From Victivallales bacterium (GTDB lineage: Bacteria > Verrucomicrobiota > Lentisphaeria > Oligosphaerales > Oligosphaeraceae), in NCBI GenBank assembly GCA_017554445.1, contig JAFZIJ010000190.1, positions 1 to 54,710 of the forward strand: a stretch of 54,710 bases of DNA, read 5' to 3'. The notes under the pieces are model-generated. The model was given only the letters and a program-made list of their open reading frames with translations, ran no database searches and had not been told where the DNA came from. A program made the translations under genes and the position numbers. Below are positions 25,001-33,154 of the stretch, piece by piece (position 1 is the stretch's first letter; every line of letters begins with the position of its first letter).

Positions 25001-25031
25001 GGTATGCCTCTGTTTTTTGTTTTAAACGAAT

Positions 25032-25059
25032 TTGATTCTAACTAACTATGTAATATAAT
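25032..25059 (+). promoter_or_regulatory. Promoter of the 1276-aa secreted protein gene
   Basis: TTGATT (25032-25037), 16 bp, consensus TATAAT (25054-25059). It gives a roughly 100-nt leader that contains the hairpin element at 25124. Confidence 0.6.
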
Positions 25060-25123
25060 GTCATAAAGGAAAAAAACATTTCTTTCCTAAGAATGGTTCA
25101 TTTTTTGAATAAATGTTCTTCCC

Positions 25124-25150
25124 GACGGCGGGACGCCGTCGCTACCACCT
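25124..25150 (+). repeat. Dispersed hairpin element, short-stem copy
   Basis: GACGGCG-GGA-CGCCGTC followed by GCTACCACCT, in the leader of the large secreted protein just before its GGAG. This is the cleanest of the three copies (others at 3994 and 9269). Confidence 0.65.
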
Positions 25151-25165
25151 AATACGGAGACTCTT

Positions 25166-28100
25166 ATGAAACAATTTGTGAATCTTCTCATGATGGCGAT
25201 GGTCGGCGCAAGTGTACTGAACGCCTATCAATTTAAATTTGATAACAAGTATGCCGTCATGATCACGTATGGCAACGGACAGCAGTTGAAAATGAACAAC
25301 TTGTGGACGATTGAATTCGCAGATGTCCTGCCGGGAACGATGAAAAAGACCATCACGGCCGCCGAATTCCTGTCGAAGCCATGGAACGGAACTGTGCGGG
25401 GAGGCATGGTAAATGACGGCGGAGCGGCTGAAATCACGTATGAAAGCGAGCTGCTGAGTCTGACGGTGAAATTCGAATTCGGACGCGGCATCAATCTGAC
25501 TGGCGAAGATCCTCAAAAAGAACGATTTGCGGTTGGCCGCGATCTGAATATCAGCGCTGTTATCAACTGGACGTCCCTTCCGATTCTGAAGCTGACGCTA
25601 CCGGATGGTATTGATTTCGGGCTGGACGGATTGAATCGCGTCGTGTTTCCGATGCGCGGCGCGGAAGGGCTCGGCGTCGCCTACAAGCCGTCGTTTTTCA
25701 AAGAGCATAAGTATCCGCATTGCAAATACAAGACGGCGCCTTCAGGGCCGCGTGGCTATGAGTATGTCTATGGCGGGCCGTTGAAGTCATTGGCGGACCG
25801 CGAGCCTGTCCATCCGCTGAAGGTGACGGACGAAGGTCGCAAGTGGTTCACTGGCGAAGTGATCCGTTCAGTCGAATCTCAGGTGATGCGCGTCAACCGC
25901 CCGCCTGCGGAAGGTCAGTTCGACGTGTCGTTGATTGAAAACGAATGCGGCCCCGCTTTGTCCGGCAGCCGATTTGGCGGCGATGGATGGCTGTTCCGCA
26001 TGGGCGGCAACGGCAACGACAGCGCGACAGGCGATTACGGCGCGGCATTGTTCCGCACGATGGTGAACGGGACGATGAACGCGTTGATCTATCGTGACAA
26101 GGCGCGTTTTCAAGAGAAGAAAATCGGTCTCATTCTTTTGAAAAATGGTCCTGCGCATGGTTCATGGACGCCAGGCTCGCCGTTGGACTGGCAGTCGTTT
26201 TTGGAACGTGCTCCATTCATGGCGGCGTGCAAAGGAAAGTTCATTGTTTTGGAATCGGCGGACGCCATGCGGGAAGCATTGCGCGGCAATGATTTCGCGA
26301 TGATTCTGAATCCATACGGAGAATTGTTTCCAAGCATGAAGCCTGAGAATCTGCTGGCGGATTTGGATTTGGTGAAAGATTATGTGAAGAAAGGCGGCGT
26401 CTGGTGGGAAGTTGGCGGCTATTCGTTCTACACGGTCATCGTGCCGGAGCCGTATATGGCTGTATCCGAAACCTATACGAGTGCGGTGGCCGATTTCACA
26501 TATCTTGATTACGGCAGAGATTCCATCGCATTGATGGGCGTCCAGCCGATGATGCGGCAACCATGGGATCGCGAACGATTGCTAAAGCCTTGCCAGTTGG
26601 ATTTGGCAGGAATCGAAAACGATTGCGGCCGTTATCGCCACAGCTGGATGATGGCGTGCGAGGCCGGTGAGACATGGTCGTCGCCCGTATTGCGATTGTC
26701 GTTCAATAACCATGACGTATTTTCTGCGATGGAGGAATATGCGTTGCTGAATGATATCCACGGCAGTCTGGAGGCGAAAGTCCCGAAGGCGGATGTGTTG
26801 GACAAATTGAAAAATTCGCTGTTGATTCGCCTTAGCGGGCGGACGGCGGCGGAGCAGACGGAAGCGATGAAGTCGCTTCCCGTTCCAAGCCTTGTCCATT
26901 ACACGGAATACATGCATGGTGGCTTCGACAAGCAGTATCCAGACCATCTGCCCGCACGTGAATCATGGGGGACGAATGACGATTTGAAGCAATTCATCAT
27001 GGCTGGCAAGGCGATGGGCCATTTGATGATGCCCTACACGAACACGTCGTGGTGGTGCATCGAACCGAAGGGGGAAACATTTGAACGTGAAGGCGATGCA
27101 CCTCTGCTGCTGTTGCGCAATGGTTCGACAAATCTTGAGAACTATGGAGGCAACAAAGGCTACAGCCTGTGCTTCTGGCATCCCGCCGTGCAGGCCGCCC
27201 ATCGAAAAGTCCGCCGCCAGATGACGGAAGAGTTTCCAAGCGACGTACTGTTCCAAGATCAGATTGGAGCCCGCCGTTGGTCATGGAACTACAACAAAAA
27301 GGAGCCGTTGAAGGCCTCCGGTCTGGATGGCATGCATTCGCTGACGATGGAGGATTCGGCGGTCGTTCCCATGGCCACGGAAGACGGCCATGACCGTGTC
27401 TTGAATTTCGAGACCATCATCTGCGGCTGTGCATGGGCCAGCGTTGAGGCGGGCGGCAAACGCCACGGTCAGCATCTGCGTTTCCGCTATCCAGACGGCG
27501 AATGGGAATTCTTCCCGCTGTTGAGTTTCCTTGGCCATGACCAGTGCCTTTTCACAACGCATGATCTTGGACATTTCACGGAGACGGAAGAACGTCTTGC
27601 CGAGACACTTGCGTTTGGTTACGGCTTGAGCTGCCGTTGGAATCTTGGTGCGGAACGGAGCGAGTCACGCCGCAGTTGGCTGAACTGGCTGGACGCCCTC
27701 CAGAAGGCCTTCTGTTCGCAATACGCAGGCAAGAGACTCTGGAAGTTCCGCTATCTGAAAGGGCAGGCTCCAGATGGCGTGATTTATGCAAACTATGGTG
27801 GCCCCGTGTCTCTCATCGTGAATCTCGGGCCGGAACCAGTTTCATTGACGGCGAAGGATTTGAAAGAAACGAATTTCGCTGAAGCAGAATGGATTACGAC
27901 ACATCGTCTATGCGGATACGGTTTCTTCGGCATGGCTCCGAAAGCCTGCGTCGGCTACATGGAGATATCCGCCGAAACACAGGAAAAGGCCGGCTTCGCG
28001 TTATATGAACGCAACGACAAGTTGCACGGCGCGTTTTACGGTGCCGCGGGAGCGTCCATTCCAATTCATATGCGGCCTGCATGGGCTGATGAAAAACAGA

Positions 28101-28996
28101 TTGTATTCGCTGCGGATGGCAAAACGGCGATCGCGGAATGGAAACGGCAGGATGGCGATGCATGGATGCTGACATTGCCCAAAGTGACCCATCAGCAGTC
28201 CGTTATGCCTGCAGAACTGGAAAAGCAGTCGCCGAAAACGTTGGGCTGGAACAACAAAATCGCCGTGCTCTGCGTCGATGGCGTAACTGAAGAAGAAGAA
28301 CAAGGCGGCTTGGCGTTGATAGCCGCGCTCGAAAAGCAATTGGCGGGAACTGGGCTGGAAGTTATACGCGTCAAAAAGCCGCAGGAACTGCTGTCAATGA
28401 TTGCGGAAATGGACAGAAGCAAGCGTCCGTTCGCCGTCGTGAACTGCGGCGGCGAGAGCATTTTCGTGCCGCATGGCGGTAGCATGAGCGAGACGATCGG
28501 TACCATCAAACGCTACATTGAGAAGGGCGGAATTGTCTGGGCGACAGGCGGTTATCCGTTCTTCGTGTTACGCCAGCAGCAGGCGGACGGAACATATAAT
28601 CGACAATCTGTCGGTAGCGGCAACGCCGCCGTGTTGGGCTTCTCCTGCGCAACGACGCCTGTGGAGGATCCATCCCGTCCATTGACGTTGACGGCTGATG
28701 GACGGAAATGGTTCGGCGAAGAACGCAGCAAACGGCTGGAAACCATGCGCGCCGGCGTCCAACGGTCGTTCGTGACGACCGCTTATCAGGAAAAGCTTGT
28801 CCTGGGCGGTTCCGACTGCTTCGTCGGCGGCATCCGCTGTGACGGTTGGGGCTATTTCTTCAGCGCAGGCGGCTTTAATCCGCCGTTAGACGTGCTGTCA
28901 GACGTCATCGCAGGAACGGTCATCCATCTGTATGATTCACCATGGAATCTTCCACGCGAAAGCTCCAGCCGCCGTTGCTGGAAACTGGCGGAATAA
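25166..28996 (+). CDS. Large secreted protein, glycosidase-like (DUF6259-type), with internal duplication
   Basis: A 1276-residue protein with a Sec signal peptide (about 1-20, ending LNA) and a beta-rich N-terminal domain. The centre (about 560-830) looks like a TIM barrel of putative glycosidases (SLVHYTEYMHGGFDKQYP; SDVLFQDQIGARRW; WASVEAGGKRHGQHLRF; LFTTHDLGHFTETEE), similar in feel to DUF6259 proteins. Around it is a duplicated module. VKDYVKKGGVWWEVGGYSFY recurs as IKRYIEKGGIVWATGGYPFF, and HPLKVTDEGRKWFTGE recurs as RPLTLTADGRKWFGEE, with order reversed between halves. Probably periplasmic or exported glycan degradation. The GH family is not assigned. Confidence 0.6.
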   Translation: MKQFVNLLMMAMVGASVLNAYQFKFDNKYAVMITYGNGQQLKMNNLWTIEFADVLPGTMKKTITAAEFLSKPWNGTVRGGMVNDGGAAEITYESELLSLTVKFEFGRGINLTGEDPQKERFAVGRDLNISAVINWTSLPILKLTLPDGIDFGLDGLNRVVFPMRGAEGLGVAYKPSFFKEHKYPHCKYKTAPSGPRGYEYVYGGPLKSLADREPVHPLKVTDEGRKWFTGEVIRSVESQVMRVNRPPAEGQFDVSLIENECGPALSGSRFGGDGWLFRMGGNGNDSATGDYGAALFRTMVNGTMNALIYRDKARFQEKKIGLILLKNGPAHGSWTPGSPLDWQSFLERAPFMAACKGKFIVLESADAMREALRGNDFAMILNPYGELFPSMKPENLLADLDLVKDYVKKGGVWWEVGGYSFYTVIVPEPYMAVSETYTSAVADFTYLDYGRDSIALMGVQPMMRQPWDRERLLKPCQLDLAGIENDCGRYRHSWMMACEAGETWSSPVLRLSFNNHDVFSAMEEYALLNDIHGSLEAKVPKADVLDKLKNSLLIRLSGRTAAEQTEAMKSLPVPSLVHYTEYMHGGFDKQYPDHLPARESWGTNDDLKQFIMAGKAMGHLMMPYTNTSWWCIEPKGETFEREGDAPLLLLRNGSTNLENYGGNKGYSLCFWHPAVQAAHRKVRRQMTEEFPSDVLFQDQIGARRWSWNYNKKEPLKASGLDGMHSLTMEDSAVVPMATEDGHDRVLNFETIICGCAWASVEAGGKRHGQHLRFRYPDGEWEFFPLLSFLGHDQCLFTTHDLGHFTETEERLAETLAFGYGLSCRWNLGAERSESRRSWLNWLDALQKAFCSQYAGKRLWKFRYLKGQAPDGVIYANYGGPVSLIVNLGPEPVSLTAKDLKETNFAEAEWITTHRLCGYGFFGMAPKACVGYMEISAETQEKAGFALYERNDKLHGAFYGAAGASIPIHMRPAWADEKQIVFAADGKTAIAEWKRQDGDAWMLTLPKVTHQQSVMPAELEKQSPKTLGWNNKIAVLCVDGVTEEEEQGGLALIAALEKQLAGTGLEVIRVKKPQELLSMIAEMDRSKRPFAVVNCGGESIFVPHGGSMSETIGTIKRYIEKGGIVWATGGYPFFVLRQQQADGTYNRQSVGSGNAAVLGFSCATTPVEDPSRPLTLTADGRKWFGEERSKRLETMRAGVQRSFVTTAYQEKLVLGGSDCFVGGIRCDGWGYFFSAGGFNPPLDVLSDVIAGTVIHLYDSPWNLPRESSSRRCWKLAE

Positions 28997-28998
28997 GT

Positions 28999-30171
28999 TT
29001 ATGGAATCTGCAACATCTTCCGTCGTTCAGGCGTGAGAAAATCACGTTCGAAACTCTCGAAATAGTCCGAACCGCAGAAGTCATGATCGATATGGGTGAG
29101 ATAAAACCGTGCATCAATAACCAATGGGGAAAGTTCTGCTGGAAGCGTTGGAACTGTTTCTTTCGCAATCATTTCTGACCATGAAACTGGCTTGGTGATT
29201 TTTCGTTTGAGCCAAATGAGAGGCTGGTATGCGGAAAGGATCAGTCTCATGCGTTGCGCAAAACCCATCCGTAATGATGGGGCTGAATTGCAGAGAAGGA
29301 AACGTAATTTGGAGAAGAATGGAGCTTCGAGAATGCGGATTGTCTCCTCTCGTTCAGCGATGTCCTCCAGTATCTCGTGATATGCCCATTTCTGACGTTC
29401 CTCCAATAAATTAAGCCATTTGTTTTCCTTGTGGAAGGAATGCGCCGTCGCGATGTCCGCGAAACGCTGTTCCATGACTTTTACGAGAACCTTTCGGACT
29501 TTGAGGAAGTACTTCTGGACGTTGAGCACATTGTTACGATCCTGCCCCGTGAAGCTATGTCCGTCCATCCTGTATTGAAGCGTGACCTGCGGCAGTTTGA
29601 CATACGTGCCGCCGAGAAGAAAGACACGCGGATAGAGCGGCGCATCCTCCACTTTCAGTTCTTTTCCCAATGGCGCAAATGACGTAAAGATAGAACGATG
29701 CCACGCGATGACGGCGCCTGGTCCAAGCCGATGCTCGGGTTGCGAAAAGCCAAGGCTTCTGGAATCACCGTCGATGACTTCATAATTGGAACCGAAAGCA
29801 AGCGCGTCGGGGAACTGTCGGATTCCGTCGGCGACGGCTCGGCAGCGATCCGGCATTGAGACATCGTCACCTGCGGCCATGAACAGCCATTCCCCCGTCG
29901 CGAGCGTGAACGCCTTGTGAAAATTGGCGCCGATGCCAAGATTCGGATCGTTCCGTTGCAGGATGATTTTGAACGGGCCATGGTAGTCCGTCGCTATTTT
30001 CGATGCGATTTCAAACGTCCGATCTTTGGAACAATCGTCGCAGACGATGATTTCAAGATTTGGATAATCCTGCGCCAAAGCGGATTTCAGCGCTTGTTCA
30101 ATTGTCTTCTCCTGATTGTAGGTGATCATCAGGAAGGACATGGATGGTTCGTGTGCGGTTTGCATGTTCAT
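28999..30171 (-). CDS. Glycosyltransferase family 2
   Basis: A 390-residue GT-A enzyme. SMSFLMITYNQEKTIEQAL is the N-terminal nucleotide-binding strand. NLEIIVCDDCSKDRT and FMAAGDDVSMPDRC give the metal-binding D-x-D-like region (AAGDDV). The acceptor region KVEDAPLYPRVFLLG contains the E-D acid pair typical of GT2. The C-terminal ~150 residues are helical and unassigned. It immediately follows the FkbM methyltransferase gene, and the reading frame is open from a GTG at 30192 that abuts that gene's TGA. The ATG at 30171 is taken, but the GTG is possible. Probably adds sugars to a surface polysaccharide or glycoprotein. Confidence 0.85.
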   Translation of the reverse strand: MNMQTAHEPSMSFLMITYNQEKTIEQALKSALAQDYPNLEIIVCDDCSKDRTFEIASKIATDYHGPFKIILQRNDPNLGIGANFHKAFTLATGEWLFMAAGDDVSMPDRCRAVADGIRQFPDALAFGSNYEVIDGDSRSLGFSQPEHRLGPGAVIAWHRSIFTSFAPLGKELKVEDAPLYPRVFLLGGTYVKLPQVTLQYRMDGHSFTGQDRNNVLNVQKYFLKVRKVLVKVMEQRFADIATAHSFHKENKWLNLLEERQKWAYHEILEDIAEREETIRILEAPFFSKLRFLLCNSAPSLRMGFAQRMRLILSAYQPLIWLKRKITKPVSWSEMIAKETVPTLPAELSPLVIDARFYLTHIDHDFCGSDYFESFERDFLTPERRKMLQIP

Positions 30172-30192
30172 GTTTTTTACCGACAATTTCAC

Positions 30193-31326
30193 TCAACAGT
30201 TGCACTCTTTGGCGCAATCGCCATTGAATATTTCCTCCGGCCAGGCGATAAGAGTCATCTCGCAACAGAGGTCGTGATCACTAAGTTCCCTCAATTCAAA
30301 GCGATAGTTTTTGAGCCGTTCGCGCAGGAGCTTGGTCGTTTCACAAAGCTCGCCGGCATGATGGTAGAGCGCCAGGCAGAGAACGGGGCGGTACTTTTCG
30401 ATTGTCTCTAGCGATCCGCGAATCATTTGCTCCCCCATGCCTTCAAGGTCAATCTTGACAAGACCGACGTCGATGACGGTGTTTTTGCAGAAGGAATCCA
30501 GCGTGATGATTTTGCATACGTTATCTCCTGAATCGTCCAGAACGTTGCTACCAGTTCCAATATCGTTGAAGCGGATTTCCTTTTCGGCATCCCCAAGGCC
30601 GAACGGTACCAATTCGTAGGTGTCTTTGGAAATTCCCGCATGCGCGACATTCTTTTCGTATGCGTCGCGGTTCTTCCGCGATGGTTCGAAAGCATATATT
30701 TTCGACGGCGAATAGTTTTTGAATATAATGGAGGAATCCCCCTGGCATGCACCGACGTCAATGAAAGCACGACCGGAAATATAGTTCAACAGGCTTTTGT
30801 CAAGCAGCCGCAGGCCATGATGATAGTGCGAAACTTCAGAACCGCAATAGAATCCATATTTTTTCTGAAAAGCCGCAATATCCTTCCGTATCTGCCGTTT
30901 CACATTCGCGCTCTTTTTCCACGACGACTTGAAATAGGAGAAATTGTAGAAGAACATTCGTTCATATTTGGGGGGAATTTGTGGCATTTTCATACTGCAT
31001 TCGTAGAATTTCTCCGCCAGATCAAGTGAGTGGGTATCCGTGTCTTTGAAAATATCCATGAATTCATCATGGGAATATTTGTGCCCCATGGGATCTGGGA
31101 AGAATGTGTAGGGAGACGACATACGCCAATCGCTACCGAGTACATTCATCGCGATTTTGATGCGCTGTGCATATTTATATGAGAATAACAAGTCGATCAA
31201 TGGATACAGGATTCCAACAACTATGCCGCGTCCCCTGCCTGGGCGCGGCATCCACTGCGCTCTTCTCTTCTCTCTTTTCTCTTCTCTTTCTGCTCTGCTC
31301 TGCTCCGCGCTATCTCTATCTTCCAT
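30193..31326 (-). CDS. FkbM family methyltransferase
   Basis: A 377-residue SAM-dependent methyltransferase. GRAFIDVGACQGDSSIIF is motif I. KIYAFEPSRKNRDAYEKN carries the acidic residue binding the ribose. VGLVKIDLEGMGEQMIRG is the FkbM signature (K-I-D-x-E-G). The partner is a glycosyltransferase 2, so O-methylation of a glycan is likely. The first ~25 codons are a run of Glu/Arg/Lys encoded by pentamer-like GAGCA/GAGAA DNA repeats. AAGGA lies before ATG 31326, while a second start at 31251 would exclude the repeat and begin MPRPGRGRG. Confidence 0.85.
   Translation of the reverse strand: MEDRDSAEQSRAEREEKREKRRAQWMPRPGRGRGIVVGILYPLIDLLFSYKYAQRIKIAMNVLGSDWRMSSPYTFFPDPMGHKYSHDEFMDIFKDTDTHSLDLAEKFYECSMKMPQIPPKYERMFFYNFSYFKSSWKKSANVKRQIRKDIAAFQKKYGFYCGSEVSHYHHGLRLLDKSLLNYISGRAFIDVGACQGDSSIIFKNYSPSKIYAFEPSRKNRDAYEKNVAHAGISKDTYELVPFGLGDAEKEIRFNDIGTGSNVLDDSGDNVCKIITLDSFCKNTVIDVGLVKIDLEGMGEQMIRGSLETIEKYRPVLCLALYHHAGELCETTKLLRERLKNYRFELRELSDHDLCCEMTLIAWPEEIFNGDCAKECNC
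31258..31310 (-). repeat. Pentamer-like GA-rich simple repeat inside a coding start
   Basis: On the minus strand GAGCA, GAGCA, GAGAA, AGAGA and related words run through the first codons of the FkbM gene. Copy changes that are not multiples of three would shift the frame, giving a possible phase-variation switch. Confidence 0.5.
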
Positions 31327-31363
31327 AATTATTTTTCCTTACTATTATATTCAATTGACCGCA

Positions 31364-33013
31364 TTATTGACACAATTCCAGATAACCGCCGTTCCAGGCG
31401 CCGATTTCCGGAATGACCACGCGGACGCAGCCATCATCATATCTAACAGGCAGCTCTCGTGGCTCACGCCGCAATTCATGCCAGACGGCCTTTGTCACAT
31501 CGGCAGAAACACCGCGCAGGCGGAGGCGAATCGGCCCCTGTGAATCAATGCGGACGTTAAGCAATGCGACATTCCTAAGTTGCCATTCATCCGAGACATG
31601 CGGAATCATGAGACCGACGAACGGTGATTCCACGACGGCCACCATGCCGCCGCAACGCGCATCCAAATCATCGCGAAGCTGTTGGACTTCCGTGGAAAGC
31701 GCCGTGCAGCGGTTTATCTTCAAATCCGATTCCATCAAGCCGCCATATGACTTGCCGATACCGAACAGGACGGGAACGCCTGTTTGGGCAAACATGTAGA
31801 GTTTATCGACGGGCAGATCGCTGGAGAATCCTGCGGGAAACGCTCCATCGCAGGAGGTTGCATAGCCTTTCAAGACTGGCGCCGCATCGGCCAGTGGCTT
31901 GAGCATCGTGCGCGAATACAGCTCTTCCGGTTCATGTCCCGTCTGCGTGACGAACAGACTGGCGGCGTTCATGCCATACATAAATGCGGAAAATGCTTCC
32001 ACGATAACGCTTTGCGCGGAACGGGAACCGTAGTTTCGCGGGAAGCTTTCGACTTCAGGTGTCCAGACGGAAATCCATTCCGGATCGCCCATGTCTTTTC
32101 GGAAACGACAGGACATCAAGCTCTTGTAAATCTGGTCGTTTGGATTGACATCGTAATATTGGCCGCCGCCTGGGCGGGAGCCGACGGGACGGCCGCTGGC
32201 CTCATGCAACGTCTTCAGCATGGCGGTGAAGCTGTCGTCCAGCCTGTTGCCGTGCTGCAGGGCGAGCATGGTATTCGGCGAAATCCTCTGGAAAATATCG
32301 GCAATCATCTTTGCGATGGCGATGACGGAGCCTTCCGAAAACGCCTTCCATTGCTTGAAAAGATCGCTTCCCATCGTCATCGCCTTGTCCAGAGATTCGC
32401 GCGTCCAATTTCCGCCTGTTTCAGCGTTGAAAGCGGCGATGCATGTGTCGCACCAGCAGCCGATCCAACCGTCTTTCGCCTTGTTCCACGGGGCGGCGGG
32501 ACTGTGGTTCGTAATGCGCAAATCATCGTCAATCCAGACACTTAATGGTTGAAAAGCGGCATAGTATTCCGTCATTTTCGCGATATAATCGAGAAACGCA
32601 GGCTGGCGCGGGCAGTTGCAATAGAGGCATTTTGTGCCGTCGCGGCCAACCCATCCGGACCATGTCTTGCCGTCCGTCCGTTCCGAAGCCGACAGCTCAT
32701 CCGAATGTCCAATGGTTGCCTGTATCTGGATGCTCGACGCGATGCCGATGCGGCGAAGCTCCTCCGCGCCGCGCGCGATTCGCGCGGCGTTTTCAGCATG
32801 CCATTCCAGCGGGGGGACGCCGATTCCCGTGGAGAACCACACTTCGTCGCAACAGCCTGGATTTTCGGCGATCATCTGGTAGGTTTTGCGCCAAGCTTCG
32901 TCGCTGCCCGTCGTGGGGGAGCGGAAACGCAATTGGAGGTTCGTATGCAAGTTGTTTTCCACCAGTGTATTATCGTTATTTGGAACGGCTTTGTCGCCTG
33001 CTTCGCTGCACAT
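31364..33013 (-). CDS. Putative glycoside hydrolase (TIM barrel)
   Basis: A 549-residue cytoplasmic protein. It begins with NLQLRFRSPTTGSDEAWRKT and then barrel elements: CDEVWFSTGIGVPPLEWH, GIASSIQIQATIGHSD, VWIDDDLRITNHSP and DMGDPEWISVWTPEVESF. WIGCWCDTCIAAFN is a C-x-C-x-x-C zinc-knuckle-like motif comparable to the one in the protein at 15046. A beta-rich C-terminal domain ends the protein (VDSQGPIRLRLRGVSADVT-like). Family number not assigned. The start at 33013 has AAAGGTGA upstream; a longer frame to 33079 lacks one. It is divergent from the GH127-type gene, suggesting shared control of an arabinoside or similar substrate. Confidence 0.6.
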   Translation of the reverse strand: MCSEAGDKAVPNNDNTLVENNLHTNLQLRFRSPTTGSDEAWRKTYQMIAENPGCCDEVWFSTGIGVPPLEWHAENAARIARGAEELRRIGIASSIQIQATIGHSDELSASERTDGKTWSGWVGRDGTKCLYCNCPRQPAFLDYIAKMTEYYAAFQPLSVWIDDDLRITNHSPAAPWNKAKDGWIGCWCDTCIAAFNAETGGNWTRESLDKAMTMGSDLFKQWKAFSEGSVIAIAKMIADIFQRISPNTMLALQHGNRLDDSFTAMLKTLHEASGRPVGSRPGGGQYYDVNPNDQIYKSLMSCRFRKDMGDPEWISVWTPEVESFPRNYGSRSAQSVIVEAFSAFMYGMNAASLFVTQTGHEPEELYSRTMLKPLADAAPVLKGYATSCDGAFPAGFSSDLPVDKLYMFAQTGVPVLFGIGKSYGGLMESDLKINRCTALSTEVQQLRDDLDARCGGMVAVVESPFVGLMIPHVSDEWQLRNVALLNVRIDSQGPIRLRLRGVSADVTKAVWHELRREPRELPVRYDDGCVRVVIPEIGAWNGGYLELCQ

Positions 33014-33154
33014 GTTTTCACCTTTGGCTTGACGAATTATGATAGAATGTTGAATTGAAAAAGATAATCTGATTTGCAATCTTTACAAGAAGATGCACAG
33101 TATTCTATCAATGGACTGATTTAAATTGCGTGGATATTCATGTAAAGGATTGCT

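Noticed and set aside
31834..32545. Plus-strand open frame opposite the glycosidase-like gene
   Set aside because: Shadow of the minus-strand gene; low-complexity translation without motifs.
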